Shown here: piece by piece, positions 36,204-49,291 of the stretch
How positions within the stretch are numbered: position 1 is the first letter of the stretch
Layout: every line of letters starts with the position of its first letter
Source: Rhodococcus opacus B4
GTDB taxonomy: Bacteria > Actinomycetota > Actinomycetes > Mycobacteriales > Mycobacteriaceae
Reading direction: 5' to 3'
DNA length: 64,000 nucleotides
NCBI RefSeq assembly: GCF_000010805.1
Contig: NC_012522.1
Coordinates: 1,984,001-2,048,000, forward strand
Made by a program: the position numbers and the translations under genes
Notes under the pieces: model-generated
Told to the model about the DNA's origin: nothing
The model's input: only the letters and a program-made list of their open reading frames with translations
Databases searched by the model: none

Positions 36204-36902
36204 GTGACCACCTCGCATCACAGCAACCTCACGGACCGTCGGCGCCGCCTCGGAACAGCACGTTTGTATCTGTGCACCGATGCTCGGCGGGAGAAGGGCG
36301 ACCTGGCGCAGTTCGCCGAGGCCGCACTGTCCGGCGGCGTCGACATCATCCAACTCCGCGACAAGGGCTCGGCCGGTGAGAAGAAATTCGGCACCATGGA
36401 CGCCAGGGACGAACTGGCCGCGCTGTCGGTGCTCGCGGCCGCGGCCAGGCGGCACGGGGCGCTGCTCGCCGTCAACGACCGGGCCGACATGGCGCTCGCG
36501 GCCGGGGCCGACGTCCTGCACCTCGGCCAGGGCGACCTGCCCGTCCCGTACGCGCGGACCGTGGTGGGTTCGGAGGTACTGATCGGCCGGTCCACCCACA
36601 GCCGCGCGCAGGCCAGCCTCGCGGCGATCGAGGACGGCGTCGACTACTTCTGCACCGGACCGGTGTGGGAGACGCCCACCAAGCCCGGACGGACCGCGTC
36701 GGGCATCGACCTGGTGCGCTCGACCGCCGACTCCGAGCCGAACCGCCCGTGGTTCGCGATCGGCGGCATCGACGAGTCCCGGGTTCCGGAGATCCTCGCC
36801 GCAGGTGCCGACCGCATCGTCGTCGTGCGGGCCATCACCGAGGCCCGCGACCCGCAGGCCGCCGCGCGCTCACTGTCGGCCCTGCTGCAGAAGAACGCGT
36901 AG
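36204..36902 (+). CDS. thiE: Thiamine-phosphate synthase
   Basis: A 232-residue TIM-barrel enzyme joining HMP-PP to thiazole phosphate. Family motifs: [19 protein letters not shown] (pyrophosphate contact), [42 protein letters not shown] and WFAIGGID. Actinobacterial ThiE carries the extra segment [17 protein letters not shown] seen here. I chose GTG 36204 because it fits the -10 spacing; an in-frame start at 36168 would lie in the riboswitch region of the other strand. It is divergent from thiO and ends directly against the convergent mutT3. Confidence 0.92.
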   Translation: MTTSHHSNLTDRRRRLGTARLYLCTDARREKGDLAQFAEAALSGGVDIIQLRDKGSAGEKKFGTMDARDELAALSVLAAAARRHGALLAVNDRADMALAAGADVLHLGQGDLPVPYARTVVGSEVLIGRSTHSRAQASLAAIEDGVDYFCTGPVWETPTKPGRTASGIDLVRSTADSEPNRPWFAIGGIDESRVPEILAAGADRIVVVRAITEARDPQAAARSLSALLQKNA

Positions 36903-37661
36903 CTACGCCTGCTCGAGCCAGTCGCGCACCGTGGCGGGCGGCAGGACCACGACAGTGGCGGGCAACTGTTCGATCAGGGCGGGGTCGGTGGTGACGACCG
37001 CGGTCACGGTGCCCAGCGTGGTGCCGTGACCTGCCGGTTCGGCGAGGCGACCGACCGTGTCCAGCGCCTCGAGCACCTCGATGCGCGGCAGCCACCCGTA
37101 GGTGCCGTCCGGCAGGTGCACCGTGCGGGGCAGCGCCCGCGACAGCTGCGCCGGCGCGCCGCTCTCACCCAGCACGTCGTGCCGGTCGAGCAGCAGTCGC
37201 ACCTCGGTGGTGCGCAGCCCCGGCCACCCCGCTTCGAATCCGGGGTGCAGCGGCAGCCCGGCGACATCGGTTTCCCGCACCCAGCGCAGTTCGGTGCTCT
37301 CACCGTTCGCGACGGTGGGCAGCGGGCGCTCGGCGTCGGCGATCACCGTGGTGTAACTCCAGCCGCTCGCGGCCTCCATGGTGACGACCTCGGAGCGGAC
37401 CCGGATGGCCGCGCTCTCGATGCCGGCTTCCTCGTGCGCCTCGCGTACCGCGGCGTGGGTCGTGGTCTCGTGGCTGTCCCGGGCACCGCCGGGCAGCGCC
37501 CACGTCCCGCCCTGGTGGCTCCAGGCCGCACGGTGCTGGAGCAGCACGGCCGGCGTCTCGTCCGGGAGCGGCGCACGCAGCAACAACCCGGCTGCACCGT
37601 GCTTGCCCCAATGACGACTGCCGTCCGGCCCGGTCGCCCAGCCGTCACCGTCACCACGCAT
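36903..37661 (-). CDS. mutT3: Nudix hydrolase, MutT3-like
   Basis: A 252-residue Nudix enzyme. The Nudix box reads GGARDSHE, then seven residues, then REAHEEAGI, complete. The N-terminal strand HWGKHGAAGLLLRA precedes it. The C-terminal 100 residues (RLLLDRHDVLGESGA, TVHLPDGTYGWLP) are extra compared with minimal MutT. By position between thiE and the glnX-glnH-pknG locus it corresponds to M. tuberculosis mutT3 (Rv0413), a sanitiser of oxidised dGTP-type nucleotides as I recall; the substrate is inferred only from that. AGGGG lies six bases before the ATG. Confidence 0.85.
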   Translation of the reverse strand: MRGDGDGWATGPDGSRHWGKHGAAGLLLRAPLPDETPAVLLQHRAAWSHQGGTWALPGGARDSHETTTHAAVREAHEEAGIESAAIRVRSEVVTMEAASGWSYTTVIADAERPLPTVANGESTELRWVRETDVAGLPLHPGFEAGWPGLRTTEVRLLLDRHDVLGESGAPAQLSRALPRTVHLPDGTYGWLPRIEVLEALDTVGRLAEPAGHGTTLGTVTAVVTTDPALIEQLPATVVVLPPATVRDWLEQA

Positions 37662-37805
37662 CGACTACCCCTGTCCGACCTGATGGGTCTCCCTGCAGTT
37701 CCCTCACACTAACGGTTTCTGCCGGAAGTGCCCGATATCCCCAGTCACCGACTCCTGCTTATATGCTCCCCACAAGGTGCGGCCGTGACACGGGAGGGGT
37801 GCGAC

Positions 37806-39163
37806 GTGGTTCTGCGTGAAGCGCCGTCGATCGAACCCCACAGCAGCCGCGCCCTGTCTGCGGTCGCGGACGAGGATGTCGCCCCCGCCGTCGCACGTCG
37901 TAAGGAATTTCGCGCGTTTCTGGGGTCGACACCCGCCAAGCTCACCGCCCTCGGCGCGCTCCTGGTGCTGCTCACCCTGACCGCCGGATTCGTGGCCGCA
38001 TCGACCGTGAACAGCAGGGAAGCCACCCTCGACAGCGTCCTCGCCGAGACCGAACCGCTGTCGTTCTCGGCGCAGAACCTCTACAGCGCGCTGTCGGTGG
38101 CCGACGCCGCGGCCACGACGGCGTTCATCTCCGGCGGTCTCGAACCCCCCGAACTCCGGGACACGTACGCGCAGGCGATCGGCACCGCCTCCGCCGACCT
38201 CGTGTACGCGTCCGGCGGGCTCGCCCCCAGCGACGTCGACAGCAGGCGCCTGCTCGCAGCCATCTCCACCGACCTCACCGTCTACTCCGGTCTCGTCGAG
38301 ACCGCGCGGGCCAACAACCGGACCGGTCACCCGGTGGGCGCGGCCTACCTCAGCGAGGCGTCCACGCTGATGCAGACGAGCATGCTGCCGATGGCCCAGG
38401 AATTGCACGCCCGGCAGGAAGCCGACGTCGCGGACATCCAGCGGGACTACTCCCGTCCGCCCTGGACGGCGCTGGTCCTGGTCCTCGTCGCGCTCATTGC
38501 GCTGCTCGTCGCGCAGGTCGTCCTCGCGAGGCTCAGCAGGCGCACGTTCAATCTCGGGCTGATCCTGGCGTCGTCGTGCACCGCGATCCTCCTGGTGTGG
38601 ATGCTGGTCGCCGGGTTGATCTCCTCGCTCGACACCAAGCGCGCACTGACCCAGGGTGCCCGCCCGATGCACGAGTTGACCGCGGCGCGCATCCTGGCCC
38701 AGCAGGCGCGCACCGAGGAGACGCTCAAACTGGTCCGCCGGGATTCGAACGGCGGCCACGACGCCGTCTTCGAGGACAAGTCCGGTCAGCTCGACGCCCT
38801 GCTGTCGGCCTATCCGCACGACGGCGACCGCGCGGTCGGCCACGACGAGGTGGCGCGGGCCGAGGAGGCCTGGAAAAACTGGTCTTCCGCGCACGATCGG
38901 ATGAACGAGATCCTCGCCCGAGGCGACTTCGCCTCGGCGGCAACAGTTGCCATCGGGCCGGGACCGTCGGATTCCGCGGCCCAGTTCACCGCCGTCGACG
39001 ACGCGCTCACCGACGGGATCGGGACCGCCCGCGACCATCTGCGGTCCAACGTCGAGTCCGCGGCCCGGGTGCTGACCGCGCTCGGCTCCGGTGCCCTCGT
39101 CCTCACACTCGTCGCGTTCGGCGGAATTATCATCGGGTTGTGGCCTCGGTTGAGGGAATACCA

Positions 39164-39167
<4 letters not shown>
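37806..39167 (+). CDS. glnX: GlnX-like membrane protein of the pknG locus
   Basis: A 453-residue membrane protein with four helices: one near residue 45-65 (LTALGALLVLLTLTAGFVAA), two in the middle (WTALVLVLVALIALLVAQVV and LGLILASSCTAILLVWMLVA) and one near the C-terminus (ALVLTLVAFGGIIIGLWP). Two extracytoplasmic helical sensor-like domains lie between them. In M. tuberculosis and Corynebacterium the GlnX-GlnH pair, as I recall, relays external Asp/Glu to PknG. The GTG at 37806 is chosen for its GGGAGGGG six bases upstream; GTG at 37785 is an alternative. A possible -10 (TATGCT) lies at 37762-37767. The stop overlaps the glnH start (GTGA). Confidence 0.85.
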
Positions 39168-42467
<3,300 letters not shown>

Positions 42468-42471
42468 ACGC

Positions 42472-43665
42472 TCAGGACCCGATCAGCCCCACCGCCGCCC
42501 GGGCGATCGCCAACTCCTCGTTGGTCGGCACGACCAGCACCTCGACGTCGGACTCGTCCGCCGAAATGCGGCGGGCGTCCCGGGAACTCGCCCGGTTACG
42601 TTCGTCGTCGACGACGATGCCGAGGCGCCCCAGCCCCGCCAGGCTGTCGCGGCGGACGTCGACATTGTTCTCGCCGACTCCCCCGGTGAACGTGATGACG
42701 TCCACACCGCCCAGTTCCACCAGATAGGCGCCGATGTACTTGCGGAGCCGGTGCACGTACACGTCGTAGGCCGACGCCGCATCCTGGTCGCCTCTGCCGA
42801 CGAGTGTCAGCAGCTCCCGGAAGTCGTTCACTCCGGACAGGCCCTTGAGTCCGGAGTGCCGGTTCAGCAGGTCGTCGATCTCATCGACACCCATGCCGCT
42901 GCGGTGCAGGTGCAGGATCACCCCGGGATCGACGTCGCCGGACCGCGTGCCCATGACAAGTCCCTCGAGCGGGGTCAGACCCATGCTCGTGTCGACGGCC
43001 AGCCCCCCGCGGATCGCGGACGCCGAGGCGCCGTTCCCGAGGTGCAGCACGATCTGATTCAGCTCCGACAGGTCCCGGCCGAGGAACTCGGCGGCCCGCC
43101 CCGACACGTACTGATGCGAGGTGCCGTGGAAGCCGTACCGCCGGATGGCGTGCTCCCGCGCGACCTTCCGGTCGATCGCATACGTCGACGCCTCCGCGGG
43201 CAGGGTGTGGAAGAACGCGGTGTCGAACACGGCGACGTGCGGGATGTCCGGCAACTCCTCCCGCGCCACCTCGATCCCGATCACGTTCGCCGGGTTGTGC
43301 AGCGGCGCAAGGGCCGACAGGTCCGAGATGGCCTGCACCACCGAATCGTCGATGATCGTGGGCTCGAAGAAGACGTCGCCGCCGTGGACGATGCGGTGTC
43401 CGACCGCGACGATCCCCGACTCCCGCAGCGGGCGGCCCACCTCGGCGACGATGTCCGACACCATCTTCAGCCCGGCCCGGTGGTCGGCGATGTGCACGTG
43501 GCGCTCCGCCAATCCGGTGCGGTGGTGATAGACGATGCGCCCCTCGGGTTCCCCGATCCGCTCGATGAGGCCTGACCCCCAGGACTTACCGGTGTCCGGG
43601 TGGATCAGCTGGAACTTGATCGACGACGAACCGGAATTGACTACCAGTACGGACCCCTCGGTCAC
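42472..43665 (-). CDS. ackA: Acetate kinase
   Basis: A 397-residue ASKHA-fold kinase interconverting acetate and acetyl phosphate. Motifs: [70 protein letters not shown] and FTGGVGENN. The GTG start overlaps the pta stop (GTGA), so the acetyl-CoA to acetate pathway is one coupled unit. It is convergent with pknG, 4 bp away. Confidence 0.96.
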   Translation of the reverse strand: MTEGSVLVVNSGSSSIKFQLIHPDTGKSWGSGLIERIGEPEGRIVYHHRTGLAERHVHIADHRAGLKMVSDIVAEVGRPLRESGIVAVGHRIVHGGDVFFEPTIIDDSVVQAISDLSALAPLHNPANVIGIEVAREELPDIPHVAVFDTAFFHTLPAEASTYAIDRKVAREHAIRRYGFHGTSHQYVSGRAAEFLGRDLSELNQIVLHLGNGASASAIRGGLAVDTSMGLTPLEGLVMGTRSGDVDPGVILHLHRSGMGVDEIDDLLNRHSGLKGLSGVNDFRELLTLVGRGDQDAASAYDVYVHRLRKYIGAYLVELGGVDVITFTGGVGENNVDVRRDSLAGLGRLGIVVDDERNRASSRDARRISADESDVEVLVVPTNEELAIARAAVGLIGS

Positions 43666-45782
43666 TGCTCTGCTCCCTGCGCCTGGATCGCCGTGATGGC
43701 CACGGTGTTCACGATGTCCTCGACCAGCGCGCCTCGCGACAGGTCGTTGACCGGTTTGTTCAGCCCCTGCAACACCGGCCCGACGGCGATGGCACCGGCA
43801 CTGCGCTGCACGGCCTTGTACGTGTTGTTGCCGGTGTTGAGGTCCGGGAAGATGAAGACCGTCGCCTTGCCCGCCACCTCCGAATCGGGCATCTTCTTGT
43901 CGGCCACGCTCTGCTCGATGGCGGCGTCGTACTGAATGGGGCCCTCCACCAACAGGTCCGGGCGACGCTCCCGCACCAATTTGGTCGCGGAGCGCACCTT
44001 GTCGACATCCGCGCCGCTGCCCGAGTCACCCGTCGAATACGACAGCATCGCGATCCGCGGATCGATGCCGAACTGGGACGACGTCTGCGCCGAGGAGATC
44101 GCGATGTCGGCCAACTGTTCGGCGGTGGGATCGGGCACCACCGCACAGTCTCCGTACGCGAGCACCCGATCGGACAGGCACATCAGGAACACACTCGACA
44201 CGGTAGACACACCCGGTTGCGTCTTGATGATCTCGAACGACGGCCGGATGGTGTGCGCCGTGGTGTGCGCGGCACCGGACACCATCCCGTCCGCGATTCC
44301 CAAGTGCACCATCATGGTTCCGAAGTACGAGATGTCGGTCATCACCTCGCGGGCGCGGTCCACGGTCATGCCCTTGTGGGCGCGGAGCCGCGCGTACTCC
44401 GCCGCGAACGGACCGGCGTGTTCGGACGTTCGCGGGTCGAGGACCTGCGCGTCCGCGAGGTCGACACCGAGTTCCGCCGCGCGGCGACGTACCTGCACCT
44501 CGTCGCCGAGAATGGTCAGCTGCGCCACCTGCCGTTGCAGCAGCCGCCCCGCCGCCCGGAGGATGCGGTCGTCGTCGCCCTCCGGCAGCACGACGTGCTT
44601 GCGGTCGCGGCGGGCGCGGTCGATCAGCTGGTACTCGAACATCTGCGGAGTCACCACCGACGGGATGGGCAGCTTCAACCGCTCCAGCAACGTCGGCGTG
44701 TCCACTCGAAGTTCCATGACGCTCAGGGCCGTGTCGATCTTGCGTTGCGAGCCGACCGCCACCCGGCCGCGGGTCTGCGCGGCCGCGCTGGCCGTGTCGA
44801 ACGTGCCCAGATCAGTGGTGAGGATCGGCAGCCGCGGCTTGAGGCCGGCCATCAGCTTCGCGATCGCCGGGTGCGGCACGAGCCCACCGTTCATGATGAT
44901 GCCCGCCAGCGACGGGAACCCCTCGGCCTCATGCGCATTCACCATCGCGAGCAGCACGTCGGACCGGTCGGCCGGCGCGATCACCACCGTGCCCTCCGTC
45001 AGCCGTTCGAGAATGTGCTCGGCCGTCATTCCGCCGACCAGCACCCGCAGTGCCTCCCGGTGCAGCAACTCGGGGTCGCCGCTGAACAGGCTGCCGTCGA
45101 TCGACTCGAGAAGCTCGGCCATGGTCGGTGCGACCAGCAGCGGGATCTCGGGCAGGCTCCACGCGGGCACACCGGTGGTCGCCAGCGCGTCGGTGACTGC
45201 GTCGAGTTCGTCGGGGTCGCATCGGTTGGCCACCACGGCCAGCAGGTGCGCGTGGTGGGCGGTCAGTTCACCGATGGCGAGCTGGGCGAGCTGCGCGACC
45301 TCCTCGGGGGTGCGCCGGACTCCCTTCACCGCGAGCAGCACCGGTGCGCCCAGATTCACGGCGATCCTGGCGTTGTAGCCGAGTTCGCTCGGGCTGGCCA
45401 CGTCGGTGTAGTCGCTGCCGATCACCACGACGGCATCGCACTGGGCCGCCACCTGATGGTATCGGGCGACGATCTCGCTGAGCGCGCCCTCCGGATCGGC
45501 GTGGACATGCTCGTACGTCACCCCCAGGGACTCCTCGTACCCGAGATCCGCCGTCGTGTGCTCGAGGAGCAATTCGAGGATGTAATCGGTCTCCTCCGTC
45601 GACCGGGCGATGGGACGGAAGACACCCACCCTCGCCGCCGACGCGCACAGCATCTGCAGGACACCCAGCGCGATGGTGGACTTTCCGGTGTCCCCCTCCG
45701 GTGAGGCGATGAAGATACTCGACGGCTGGGGACGTGCGGGTGGATTCACAGGCGAAGGTGTCGCGGGCGCAGCCATGGCCAT
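43662..45782 (-). CDS. pta: Phosphate acetyltransferase with N-terminal P-loop (DRTGG) domains
   Basis: A 706-residue long-form Pta interconverting acetyl-CoA and acetyl phosphate. Residues about 20-370 are a BioD-like P-loop domain ([19 protein letters not shown]) plus a DRTGG regulatory domain. The catalytic PTA_PTB domain starts near [18 protein letters not shown] and ends with [17 protein letters not shown]. Start choice is uncertain: ATGs at 45812, 45782 and 45776 are in frame. I use 45782, which lies downstream of the end of the HNH pseudogene. ackA follows with a 4-bp overlap. Confidence 0.93.
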   Translation of the reverse strand: MAMAAPATPSPVNPPARPQPSSIFIASPEGDTGKSTIALGVLQMLCASAARVGVFRPIARSTEETDYILELLLEHTTADLGYEESLGVTYEHVHADPEGALSEIVARYHQVAAQCDAVVVIGSDYTDVASPSELGYNARIAVNLGAPVLLAVKGVRRTPEEVAQLAQLAIGELTAHHAHLLAVVANRCDPDELDAVTDALATTGVPAWSLPEIPLLVAPTMAELLESIDGSLFSGDPELLHREALRVLVGGMTAEHILERLTEGTVVIAPADRSDVLLAMVNAHEAEGFPSLAGIIMNGGLVPHPAIAKLMAGLKPRLPILTTDLGTFDTASAAAQTRGRVAVGSQRKIDTALSVMELRVDTPTLLERLKLPIPSVVTPQMFEYQLIDRARRDRKHVVLPEGDDDRILRAAGRLLQRQVAQLTILGDEVQVRRRAAELGVDLADAQVLDPRTSEHAGPFAAEYARLRAHKGMTVDRAREVMTDISYFGTMMVHLGIADGMVSGAAHTTAHTIRPSFEIIKTQPGVSTVSSVFLMCLSDRVLAYGDCAVVPDPTAEQLADIAISSAQTSSQFGIDPRIAMLSYSTGDSGSGADVDKVRSATKLVRERRPDLLVEGPIQYDAAIEQSVADKKMPDSEVAGKATVFIFPDLNTGNNTYKAVQRSAGAIAVGPVLQGLNKPVNDLSRGALVEDIVNTVAITAIQAQGAEQ

Positions 45783-45808
45783 AGCGTATCCGGACACCGC
45801 CTCCCGGT

Positions 45809-46966
45809 TCATGACGCTCGGAGGTGTGCGATCAGGATCGCCTCGATCTCCGACCGTCGCGCCGCGGACGGCAGCCGGGGCGCCGCGGACCGGTAATGAT
45901 GCCCGGTCGGAATCCGCAGATCGAGGAGATGCCGGCGATCGGGCCGACACACCGGACGAGCGGCCCACCCGTCACCCTCCTTCGCGTAATTGCACGCCGC
46001 ACACAAACCCGCCCCATTCTGCGCCGTGATGACACCCTTGTTCCGGCGCGAACGAATGTGGTCGTGATGGCGGATCGGCGCATCACACCACGGCGTCCGG
46101 CACGTCCGATCCCGCAGATCGATCAACTTTCTCAGGCTCCTCGGGAACGTCCGCGCCTGCGACTCCATCGCCGTCAACACCCCCGACACCGGGCACGCGT
46201 ACATCAACCGCAGGGTGGCCTCGGTCTCCGAATCCACCGCGTCCGCCACCAACTGCCGCGCAATCGACGCCGGCACCGGCCCGAACCCCTGAAGCTCCGC
46301 CGCCTCGCCCTCACCCGCCAACAACGTCTCGTCGGAAATCACCAGATCCACCGCCACCGGCACCCCCGCCGCCACCGACACCCCGGTACCACGCTCGAAC
46401 AACAGATCCGCCATCACCTGATTCCGCGTCCGACCGCCACCGTCCCCGGTCGCGATCAGGCTGTCCGCATCCCGCCCCAGCGTGGCCTGCACGCAGACCG
46501 CCTGCTCCATCGGCATCAGCACACTCAGATACGCCATCGAATCCGGCGCCAGGGCCTTCGCCTTCGCGACCAGCCCGGGTCACCCACCCCATCGAGAATG
46601 TCGGGATCCGAACACAACCGCCGATCCACGATTCCCCGGTCATGCGCCGACAGACAGGCCGTCTCCCGCACGAGCAGCGTGGCCCGCCATTCGTTCAACC
46701 GACCCGACCGCAACAACGCCAACGTGTGCGGCATCTCGTGCACCACCGCCCGCGCGAACCCCAGATGCCGGCCACCCCGATTCGGAGACTCCCTGCGCGC
46801 CAACCCGATCTGCGACGCGATCCCCCCGTCCCACTCCGCCCGCGGCAACCGACGAGCCTGACGGTCCTCCCGCACAACAGTGGCGACATCATCGGTCACC
46901 ACACGCCTCGACACACCGCAACCGCGCCGTAAACGCCCGCAACTCCTCAAGATCCGGTGCCACCAC
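45809..46966 (-). pseudogene. DUF222/HNH endonuclease (13E12-type repeat family), disrupted by two frameshifts
   Basis: The C-terminal half (45809-46537) has YLSVLMPMEQAV and the HNH region CRTPWCDAPIRHHDHIRS, KGVITAQNGAGLCAACNYAK. The middle (LARRESPNRGGRHLGFA, NEWRATLLVRETACLS) and N-terminus (VAPDLEELRAFTARLR) belong to the same family but lie in other frames. One extra base at about 46903 separates VAPDLEELRAF...VEA from VVTDDVATVV. One missing base near 46571-46590 separates LDGVGDPG from LVAKAKALAPDSMAYL. About 30 residues seem missing near VVREDRQARRLP. This multi-copy family is often mobile or decayed. Sequencing error could mimic a single frameshift but hardly both plus the gap. Confidence 0.8.
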
Positions 46967-47121
46967 ATCCCCCACGACCAACCTCCCCCAAGGTCATTCG
47001 AAACTTTGTTCGACTCTAGCAACCGACCTGCCCATTAGCAATAGCCGAATCCGCCGTAAAACACGTGCAGCGCAGCGCCGCACGGCGCTATACAGGAGGT
47101 CGCGCACGCCTGCGCCGAGGA

Positions 47122-47784
47122 ATGGAGAAGCAGTTGCCCACGAGTGCCGCACCGGATCCGATGACACTGCATCCCGTTCCGGGTCAGCCCCGGGTGGTCC
47201 TGCTCAAACCCCTGATCGACAACCCTCTGATCGAAGTCGGGGAATACAGCTACTACGACGACCCCGAGTTCGCGGACGAGTTCGAGACGCGAAATGTCCT
47301 GCACCACTACGGTCCGGACCGGTTGATCATCGGGAAGTTCTGCGCGTTCGCGACGGCTACGACGTTCATCATGAACGGCGCGAACCATCGGATGAGCGGA
47401 GTCTCGACCTTCCCCTTTCCGATCATGGGAGGCGCATGGGCCGAGCATGCCGATCTGCTCGCGGATCTACCGTCGCGCGGCGACACCGTCGTCGGCAACG
47501 ACGTGTGGATCGGGGGCAATGCGACGATCATGCCCGGCGTTCACATCGGGCACGGCGCGATCGTGTCGACCGGTTCGGTGGTGACGCGATCGGTGCCGGA
47601 CTACGCCGTGGTGGGCGGAAACCCGGCCGTCCACATCAAGTACCGCCATTCGGAATCCGACGTCGCCGCGCTGCTGCGGATCGCGTGGTGGGACTGGCCG
47701 ATCTCCGTCGTCACCGAACATGTGCGAACGATCGCCGCAGGCACCGTCGACCAACTTCAGGAGATCGCCGACGGACTCGACTGA
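47122..47784 (+). CDS. Vat/CatB-type xenobiotic O-acetyltransferase (hexapeptide repeat)
   Basis: A 220-residue left-handed beta-helix acetyltransferase. [18 protein letters not shown] start ([18 protein letters not shown]), [25 protein letters not shown] with the probable catalytic His 89, and hexapeptide turns [39 protein letters not shown]. This is the VatD/CatB family that acetylates streptogramin A or chloramphenicol in some hosts; chromosomal members may have other substrates. Start is unsure: ATG 47122, TTG 47134 (better spaced GGAG) or ATG 47161. It is convergent with a small gene 1 bp away. Confidence 0.85.
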   Translation: MEKQLPTSAAPDPMTLHPVPGQPRVVLLKPLIDNPLIEVGEYSYYDDPEFADEFETRNVLHHYGPDRLIIGKFCAFATATTFIMNGANHRMSGVSTFPFPIMGGAWAEHADLLADLPSRGDTVVGNDVWIGGNATIMPGVHIGHGAIVSTGSVVTRSVPDYAVVGGNPAVHIKYRHSESDVAALLRIAWWDWPISVVTEHVRTIAAGTVDQLQEIADGLD

Positions 47785-47785
47785 A

Positions 47786-48052
47786 TCAGCCGCACGCAGC
47801 CTTGGGCGACTCGGTGTCGAGGTCGAGTTCGCCGTCGTCGGCAAAGACGAGGCGTCCGTCGTCGAGGGCGACAGCCCAGCGGTGCACGGGCGCCCAATCG
47901 CGTCCGAGGAGCCCCTCCGACTGCGACAGGTCCGCGAAATCCTCGATCACGACGCCCGGTGCGGGAGCGTCGGCGTCGCGGCGCACCCGAACGCGGGCAC
48001 CGACGACGACATCGGCACTGTGGGGCTGTGCGGCACTCTTCTGATCAGACAT
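47786..48052 (-). CDS. Small hypothetical protein
   Basis: An 88-residue soluble protein, acidic at the C-terminus. It starts MSDQKSAAQPHSADVVVGAR and has an SH3-like beta pattern (VVVGARVRVRRD, GVVIEDFADL, HRWAVALDDGRLVFADDGEL). No known domain is recognised. Codon use matches neighbouring genes, and the stop is 1 bp from that of the convergent acetyltransferase, which supports a real gene. The ribosome-binding site is weak. Confidence 0.55.
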   Translation of the reverse strand: MSDQKSAAQPHSADVVVGARVRVRRDADAPAPGVVIEDFADLSQSEGLLGRDWAPVHRWAVALDDGRLVFADDGELDLDTESPKAACG

Positions 48053-48239
48053 GGGTTCATTCCGCTTTCTGCCGGGTGATGCCAGGGCAAGGGATCATCC
48101 GGGCCCGCTGCCGAGAACTCACTACAGACGATCGGCAAATTTTGAGCAAGCCCCGAGTGGGAGTTGTGGGGATCATCACCGAGGGCTTGACGCCCGCGAA
48201 ACCATGGCCATTCTGTCCATCATTTGTACACAAAGCCTA

Positions 48240-48249
48240 TTGACGTCAA
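48240..48249. promoter_or_regulatory. Palindrome TTGACGTCAA upstream of the diiron oxygenase gene
   Basis: A perfect 10-bp palindrome lies 59 bp before the oxygenase ATG and also offers a TTGACG -35 hexamer. Downstream is a direct repeat GTAAC-N5-GTAAC (about 48275-48289). The whole 48053-48307 gap is AT-richer than its surroundings and holds no gene. A dedicated repressor or activator site is plausible but unidentified. Confidence 0.4.
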
Positions 48250-48307
48250 GAGTATTTCGGTCCACGATTAGATGTAACTGCTGGTAACATTGACATGGAG
48301 GACATTC

Positions 48308-49222
48308 ATGGCACGCTCGACGCTCGCTCTCGGCAATCCCAGGATCACGGATCGTCAGGACACAGGCGCCCGGCTCCTGCAGTCCTCTGCACGCATGTCG
48401 TACGACCCGACCGTCGAGGTGGACTGGGACGCGCCCGTCCCCGACGACCTGTACGGCCTCACACCCGAATGGTCGTCGCTGTACGGCACGGCGATGTGGG
48501 ACGAGATGACGTTCGAGCAGCAGATCACGCTGACGAAGCACGAGGTGTCGTCGATCATGGGCACCGGAATCTGGTTCGAGATGATCCTCCAGCAGATGGT
48601 CATCCGGGACATGTACGCCAAGGACGCGTCGCAGGCACACTTTCAGTTCGCACTGACGGAGGTCGCCGACGAGTGCAGGCACTCGGTGATGTTCGCCCGC
48701 ACCGCCGAGAAGTTCGGCTGCCCCTCCTACGTTCCGCGCAAGTCCGTGGTCACGCTGGGTCGCGGATTCAAGGCGCTTGCCTCCGGGGAGGTCGCGTACG
48801 CCGGCATTCTCGTCGCCGAGGAGATCCTCGACGTGATGCAGCGCGACTGGATGAAAGACACACGCGTCCAGCCGATCGTCCGCGTCACCAGTAAGATCCA
48901 CGTGGTCGAGGAGGCCCGGCACATGCGTTTCGCCCGGGAAGAGACCCTGCGCCGGGCCGAGGGCATGAGCAAGGTGCACCGCGCCGCGAGCCGTGCCTGC
49001 ATCGCGATCGCATCGAACCTGATCGTCTCCAGCATGATCAACCCGGCCGTGTACGCGGCGGCCGGTCTCGACACGGAACGCGCGGTGCGCGAGGCGAAGA
49101 ACAACCGGTTCCGGGCCGAGAAGATCCGGGAGAGTTCGCAGCCGCTCATGCGGTTTCTGGACGAGGCCGATCTGCTGGGCGGTCCCTCGCGACGGCTCTA
49201 CAAGCGCGTGAACATGCTCTGA
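48308..49222 (+). CDS. AurF-like non-heme diiron oxygenase
   Basis: A 304-residue ferritin-like diiron protein of the AurF/PF11583 family, typified by the p-aminobenzoate N-oxygenase of aureothin synthesis. Metal ligands are in LTKHEVSSI, EVADECRHSVMFA (ExxH), LVAEEILD and VVEEARHMRFARE (ExxxH/ExxH), the expected four-helix arrangement. Many actinobacterial paralogues act on unknown substrates. The ATG at 48308 has GGAGG six bases upstream; an earlier GTG-type start would add six residues. It is monocistronic, ended by the bidirectional hairpin at 49236-49277. Confidence 0.87.
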   Translation: MARSTLALGNPRITDRQDTGARLLQSSARMSYDPTVEVDWDAPVPDDLYGLTPEWSSLYGTAMWDEMTFEQQITLTKHEVSSIMGTGIWFEMILQQMVIRDMYAKDASQAHFQFALTEVADECRHSVMFARTAEKFGCPSYVPRKSVVTLGRGFKALASGEVAYAGILVAEEILDVMQRDWMKDTRVQPIVRVTSKIHVVEEARHMRFAREETLRRAEGMSKVHRAASRACIAIASNLIVSSMINPAVYAAAGLDTERAVREAKNNRFRAEKIRESSQPLMRFLDEADLLGGPSRRLYKRVNML

Positions 49223-49235
49223 GGCCCTCCGGGCT

Positions 49236-49277
49236 CGTGCGCCTTTCTGGTTGTTCCAGCTACCAAAAAGGCGCACG
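49236..49277. terminator. Bidirectional terminator between the diiron oxygenase gene and fgd
   Basis: CGTGCGCCTTT (49236-49246) and AAAGGCGCACG (49267-49277) form a perfect 11-bp stem; a small inner hairpin CTGG-TTGTT-CCAG sits in the loop. Short T and A runs flank the loop side. It lies between two convergent genes. Confidence 0.78.
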
Positions 49278-49291
49278 GGCGGCGAAGCCGC

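Noticed and set aside
45809..49277. Genomic island or prophage boundary between pta and fgd
   Set aside because: No integrase, tRNA or flanking attachment repeats were seen; only gene content and a decayed HNH gene suggest insertion.
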